In this document: positions 26,925 through 30,098 of the stretch, one piece after another
How positions within the stretch are numbered: position 1 is the first letter of the stretch
How the letters are laid out: every line of letters starts with the position of its first letter
DNA from: Bog-159 sp049520215
GTDB lineage: Bacteria; Acidobacteriota; Terriglobia; Bryobacterales; Bryobacteraceae
DNA: 30,098 nt
Direction: 5' to 3'
Assembly (NCBI GenBank): GCA_049520215.1
Contig: JBEKPZ010000050.1
Location: 1 to 30,098, forward strand
Translations under genes and position numbers: made by a program
Notes under the pieces: model-generated
Told to the model about the DNA's origin: nothing
Database searches by the model: none
The model's input: the letters and a program-made list of their open reading frames with translations, nothing else

Positions 26925-28034
26925 ATGCTGCGCGGCCTTACACTCGCGATGGTCCTCTGCCTGCTGCCCACGTCCACGTTTGCGGTGCGCAGCGCCAAGA
27001 AGCGCAAGGCGCAGCCGGCCGCCAAGGCTAAACCCCAGGCCCCGGCCCCCGGTCCCCGGTCTTTGCGGGTTAAGACCGCCGTTACCCATTTCGATCCCAC
27101 GGCGGGCGATAACGTGGATGGCGACGATCTGGAAGTGCGGCGCGCGGCGGTCGACGCGCTGGGACCCTACAACGGCACGGTGGTGGTGGTCGATCCGCAG
27201 ACCGGGCGCATCCTCACCATGGTCAATCAGAAGACCGCGCTCGACAGCGGCTTTACGCCCTGCTCCACCATCAAGCTGGTCACCGCTTTCGCCGCTCTCA
27301 ATGAACGGTTGATCGAACGTGACACGCCGGTGCGCCTCACCCGCCGCACCAGCCTGGACTTGAGCAACGCGCTGGCGCACTCCAATAATCCCTATTTTAA
27401 GATCCTCGGCGACCGCCTGGGCTACGAGCGCGTCGTGCACTATGCCACACTCTTCGGCCTCGGCGAAAAGGCCGGATGGCAGATCCCCGGCGAACGGCCC
27501 GGTCTGCTGCCGGGCGCCCCGCCGCCCCACGGCAGCGTGGGCATGATGACAGCGTACGGCGAAGGCATCCAGTTGACGCCCCTGGAACTCGCCGCCCTCG
27601 TTTCGGCCATCGCCAACGGGGGAACGCTTTACCACCTCCAATATCCCAAGAACCAGGAGGAGATCGACCATTTCGAGCCGCGCGTGAAACGCCACCTGGA
27701 TATCGCGCCCTGGATCGCCGACGTCAAAGTGGGGATGCGCGGCGCCGTGGACTTTGGCACCGCCCACCGCGCCGGAGTCGACCAGACGGAACCTATCCTC
27801 GGCAAGACCGGAACTTGCCACGATTCCCGCGCGCTCAATCACCTGGGATGGTTCGGCTCTTTCAACGATGTGGAGCGGCATCAATTGGTGGTCGTGGTGC
27901 TGCTCACGGGCGGCTTCCGCATCAACGGCCCTATCGCCGCCGGAGTCGCCGGATCTATTTATAAGCAGCTCTCGCACGAAAACTTCTTCGCCCGCGACCG
28001 CATCCTATCCACGCAGATCTGCTGCACCCGCTGA
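26925..28034 (+). CDS. Stand-alone penicillin-binding protein transpeptidase
   Basis: A 369-residue peptidoglycan transpeptidase. A signal peptide or N-terminal anchor (1-20) is followed by a basic, Ala/Pro-rich linker (23-45) and the transpeptidase domain. All three family motifs are present: Ser114-x-x-Lys117 (CSTIK), SNN at 153-155 (AHSNNPYF), and KTG at 294-296 (LGKTGTCHD). There is no glycosyltransferase domain and no room for the large N-terminal module of class B proteins. It therefore resembles short PBP-like or class-D beta-lactamase-like proteins. It lies alone between maeB and the pilus genes. Confidence 0.88.
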   Translation: MLRGLTLAMVLCLLPTSTFAVRSAKKRKAQPAAKAKPQAPAPGPRSLRVKTAVTHFDPTAGDNVDGDDLEVRRAAVDALGPYNGTVVVVDPQTGRILTMVNQKTALDSGFTPCSTIKLVTAFAALNERLIERDTPVRLTRRTSLDLSNALAHSNNPYFKILGDRLGYERVVHYATLFGLGEKAGWQIPGERPGLLPGAPPPHGSVGMMTAYGEGIQLTPLELAALVSAIANGGTLYHLQYPKNQEEIDHFEPRVKRHLDIAPWIADVKVGMRGAVDFGTAHRAGVDQTEPILGKTGTCHDSRALNHLGWFGSFNDVERHQLVVVVLLTGGFRINGPIAAGVAGSIYKQLSHENFFARDRILSTQICCTR

Positions 28035-28228
28035 CGGCGCGCGTCACCAGGAGCAGAAACGCAATGTCCTGGAGGGTGGGATTTATCCCGCGCGGGGCTT
28101 CAGCCGCGCAATTCGCAGCATCGATGGGTGGGGCGCCTCTTGCAGAAACGTCCACGCCGGCCCGTGCGAGGGGCGTCTGCGGCGGACGCGCGGCGGTCGA
28201 AACCCACTGTGACGTATTGGAAAAAGAA

Positions 28229-28272
28229 GGGCGGGTCTGGAGACCCGCCGCAGGCGTGGCCGCCCGCCCCAC
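28229..28272 (+). repeat. Double-hairpin intergenic repeat, copy 5
   Basis: It shares GCGGGTCTGGAGACCCGC and the GGCGTGG..CGCCCGCCCCAC half with copy 1 at 127-169, about 28 kb away, with only two or three differences. It lies between the transpeptidase and pilus genes. Confidence 0.8.
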
Positions 28273-28357
28273 AAGGTCTGCCCCACACTTTCCTTTGTGA
28301 CTGGCGACTCCTGACTCGATACGAAGGTGAAGTCCTGTTTGGTTAACACGACCTCGA

Positions 28358-28369
28358 TAACTATAGTTA
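28358..28369. promoter_or_regulatory. 12-base perfect palindrome, possible operator
   Basis: TAACTATAGTTA is a perfect AT-rich palindrome in a GC-rich context, about 65 bases upstream of the predicted -35 box of the pilus operon. It could be a repressor or activator site. It also contains TATAGT, so a second -10 is an alternative. Confidence 0.3.
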
Positions 28370-28432
28370 GCGCCGGATGTCCAACGGACCGGTACGGATA
28401 GTGCCTATGTTACCTGACACGCCCAAAATTCA

Positions 28433-28462
28433 TTTACATCCGTCAAAAAGTTCAGTTACACT
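28433..28462 (+). promoter_or_regulatory. Sigma-70-like promoter of the Tad-type operon
   Basis: TTTACA (28433-28438) and TACACT (28457-28462) are 18 bases apart. Transcription near 28469 would give a very short leader ahead of GGAAGGA (28473-28479) and ATG 28483. Confidence 0.45.
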
Positions 28463-28482
28463 CGTTCAGACGGGAAGGATGG

Positions 28483-28995
28483 ATGGAAATGAAGACAGGC
28501 GTCAGTCGGAAGAGAAACGATTCTCAGCGAGGCAATGCTCTGGTGGAATCCGCCGCCATTCTATTGCCGCTGCTCGGGCTCCTGTTTCTGGTTGTCGATT
28601 TGTCACTCGCGCTCTTCACCAAGGCGACCCTGCAACAGGCTGCGGAGGCCGGGGTGCGATTCGCGGTTACCACCCGGCTGGCAACGGGCCAGTCGTACTT
28701 GACCGACTCGATCGTGCAGGTGGTGCAGCAAAGCTCGTTGGGCCTGCTGAACGGCGCGAACGGAGCCTGCAAGATCTCGGTCAGTTACTTCAACGCGGTC
28801 ACGGGGGCGGCAAGCACCGGCACGGGAGGCGACGTCGTGCAGGTCTCCGTGGGGGGCTACAACTATACGCCGATCGGTATTCTCAAAAGCGCCAGCCCCA
28901 TCGCGATCAACGCCAGCTCATCCGATGTCATGGAATCGTGCCCACTGGCGGGCTGCCCGCCGATAACCAATCCCTCGCCGCCAGTGTGCCCGTAA
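28483..28995 (+). CDS. TadE-like pseudopilin
   Basis: A 170-residue protein with the TadE layout: a short basic N terminus (KRNDSQRG), then NALVESAAILLPLLGLLFLVVDLSLALFTKATLQQAAEAGVRFAV. That is a pilin-like hydrophobic helix with the conserved Glu (E22 when counted from the first ATG) after the processing-type Gly. The rest is a small exported beta-rich domain ending in a Cys/Pro-rich tail. TadE and TadF are minor pseudopilins of the tight-adherence (Flp) secretion system. The ATG at 28489 is an alternative start. It heads a run of three related genes. Confidence 0.85.
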   Translation: MEMKTGVSRKRNDSQRGNALVESAAILLPLLGLLFLVVDLSLALFTKATLQQAAEAGVRFAVTTRLATGQSYLTDSIVQVVQQSSLGLLNGANGACKISVSYFNAVTGAASTGTGGDVVQVSVGGYNYTPIGILKSASPIAINASSSDVMESCPLAGCPPITNPSPPVCP

Positions 28996-29033
28996 GGATA
29001 CCCTATATGTCCGCAATGAGAGGAGTTCAGACC

Positions 29034-29639
29034 ATGAGGCGCAAACGCAACGAAAAAGGCAACGTATACATGGAGTTCGTGCTGGTCGCGGCTTTTTTCT
29101 TCGTGCCCATCATACTCGGCATGCTCACCGTGGGTATGGCCGTCCTCCGCAGCTATCAGGTGAACCAACTGACCCGCGACGCTGGTCACATGATGGCGAA
29201 GGGCGTGGACTTTTCGCAGCAGGCCAATCAGAACCTGGTCGCCAACGACCTGGCGAATGGCTTGAGCCTGCAGGCCAACAGCGGCAACGTCACCGGAAGC
29301 GCAACTGGCAACGGCGTGTTGGTGCTGTCCGCTTTTGAGAGCCTGCCGGCTTCCTGCGGCTGCATCAACGGCGGCCACATCGTGCTGGTGGATCGTATCG
29401 TAATTGGCAACAATACGCTCTACACCAGTCCATTTGGGAGCCCCGCCTCCATCGGCAGCAACGGAAGTGTGGCGAACTATTCGACCGATCCCGGGGCCCA
29501 GGCGGACAACGTCTCGTCGGTGATCACCATCGGGACAGGCGGCCTGGCCTACATGGCGGAAGGCGATTTCGCATTCAAAGATTTGGGCGTGGTGGGATTC
29601 ATCACCAATCTGGGCGCATTTAATCGCGTCGTATTTTAG
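29034..29639 (+). CDS. TadE/TadF-like pseudopilin
   Basis: A 201-residue exported protein. MRRKRNEKGNVYMEFVLVAAFFFVPIILGMLTVGMAVLRSYQ gives the basic N terminus, a Gly followed by a Glu at helix position 5, and a single hydrophobic helix, as in TadE/TadF. The C-terminal domain contains ASCGC and NNTLYTSPFGS and no enzyme motif. AGAGGAG (29019-29025) is 8 bases before ATG 29034; ATG 29007, with AAGGA upstream, is a weaker alternative. It starts 38 bases after the first pilin gene. Confidence 0.82.
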   Translation: MRRKRNEKGNVYMEFVLVAAFFFVPIILGMLTVGMAVLRSYQVNQLTRDAGHMMAKGVDFSQQANQNLVANDLANGLSLQANSGNVTGSATGNGVLVLSAFESLPASCGCINGGHIVLVDRIVIGNNTLYTSPFGSPASIGSNGSVANYSTDPGAQADNVSSVITIGTGGLAYMAEGDFAFKDLGVVGFITNLGAFNRVVF

Positions 29640-29658
29640 GACGGAAGGAGAGGCTTTC

Positions 29659-30098
29659 ATGCAAACTTTCAACAACCGCAAGAAGCGATCGCGCGGTGTC
29701 GCAATCGTCTTAACCACGTTGACGATGGCCGTCACACTGCCGTTGATCGGCCTCGGATTCGACGTGGCCACGCTGTACGTGGTCAAGTCCAAACTGGCGG
29801 CTGCCGCGGACTCCGCGGCATTGGCCGGCGCGCGCGCCCTGAGCCAGGGCTCCACTTCTGCCGGACAGACGTCCAGCGCCGTGAACACTGCCCAGAGCTT
29901 CTTCAGCGGGAACTTTCCCGCGGGATATTGGCGCTCCTCGGGCGCCAGCGCCAGCGTCGTGGTGGACTCCACTTCCTTCCCCAATTACCGGACGGTCACC
30001 GTGACCGCCACGGCACAAGCGCCTTTATACTTTCTTCGCGTGCTGAAACAGCAGGCGTCCACCATCAATGTGATCAGCAAGGCGGGACGGCGCGACGT
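29659..30098 (+). CDS. TadG-like pilus assembly protein (3' end outside window)
   Basis: The frame from ATG 29659 is open to the end of the window (146 residues). GGAAGGAGAGG (29643-29653) lies directly upstream, and only 19 bases separate it from the previous stop. The start MQTFNNRKKRSRGVAIVLTT and the following LPLIGLGFDVATLYVVKSKLAAAADSAALAGARAL match the N-terminal helix region of TadG (putative Flp pilus-assembly, DUF2134-type). Homologues are often several hundred residues long, so most of the protein is missing here. Confidence 0.85.
   Translation, partial: MQTFNNRKKRSRGVAIVLTTLTMAVTLPLIGLGFDVATLYVVKSKLAAAADSAALAGARALSQGSTSAGQTSSAVNTAQSFFSGNFPAGYWRSSGASASVVVDSTSFPNYRTVTVTATAQAPLYFLRVLKQQASTINVISKAGRRD

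Larger units (their letters stand above)
28035..28482. other. Repeat-rich intergenic region before the Tad-type genes
   Basis: This 448-base stretch has no supported gene. Two adjacent hairpins lie at 28078-28109 (GGGAT/ATCCC and GCGCGG/CCGCGC). A GTGGGGCGCC at 28131-28140 looks like the reversed tail of the repeat family. A double-hairpin repeat (28229-28272) is followed by another CTGCCCCAC. A 12-base palindrome (28358-28369) and a promoter (28433-28462) follow. The long frame that crosses from 28377 into the second pilus gene is fortuitous upstream of 29007. Confidence 0.55.

Noticed and set aside
28377..29033. N-terminal extension that would fuse upstream sequence to the second pilus protein
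   Set aside because: It covers the first TadE-like gene in another frame, and a strong ribosome-binding sequence and a pilin-type N terminus mark the real start at 29034.

Overview
The window reads as chromosomal DNA of a GC-rich soil acidobacterium close to the Solibacter/Bryobacter group. This is inferred from gene content, not from a marker gene. The support is: a GloVer-repeat protein, a HAF-repeat protein, a relic that looks like a TIGR03437 domain, a kumamolisin-type S53 peptidase, Tat-exported Gfo/Idh/MocA oxidoreductases, a tricorn-type S41 protease, and many copies of a palindromic intergenic element ending in GCCCCAC. No rRNA, tRNA, CRISPR array or complete insertion sequence was seen.

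Layout. 1-99: tail of an unidentified gene. 239-1876 (-): secreted S53 peptidase. 2317-5844 (+): exported protein with 14 GloVer repeats, two Ig-like domains and FG-GAP-like modules. 5944-7602 (+): polytopic membrane [4Fe-4S] protein with a His/Asp/Met metal-binding segment. About 7847-8653 (+): alpha/beta hydrolase with an unclear, possibly ACG, start. 8728-11337 (+): tandem pair of Gfo/Idh/MocA oxidoreductases, one Tat-exported and one cytoplasmic. 11613-14927 (+): tricorn protease. 14942-16084 (+): sugar-ABC solute-binding protein interrupted by an in-frame TAG. 16085-16431: gene relics and a repeat. 16432-17496 (+): URO-D-family protein overlapping a frameshifted GH8 exo-oligoxylanase-like gene (17490-18730). 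18949-19897 (+): AT-richer nucleotidyltransferase/partner pair resembling a toxin-antitoxin module. 20011-21315 (+): PQQ-type beta-propeller with a damaged 5' end. 21372-22412 (-): HAF-repeat protein. 22520-24397 (-): GH127-like beta-L-arabinofuranosidase. 24577-26874 (+): malic enzyme maeB. 26925-28034 (+): stand-alone penicillin-binding transpeptidase. 28483 to the end (+): three Tad-type pseudopilin genes, the last cut by the window edge.

Working together. From about 8.7 to 24.4 kb the genes lean towards uptake and breakdown of plant polysaccharide sugars (oxidoreductases, solute-binding protein, GH8, GH127, beta-propeller), but three of them carry a nonsense or frameshift lesion. The segment therefore looks partly decayed, unless the lesions are assembly errors. 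The right end switches to central metabolism, cell wall and pilus assembly.

The most unusual signals are an intergenic double-hairpin repeat family in which paired bases change together between copies, the promoter and start arrangement of the hydrolase gene, the exported/cytoplasmic oxidoreductase pair, and the small two-gene module of different composition.
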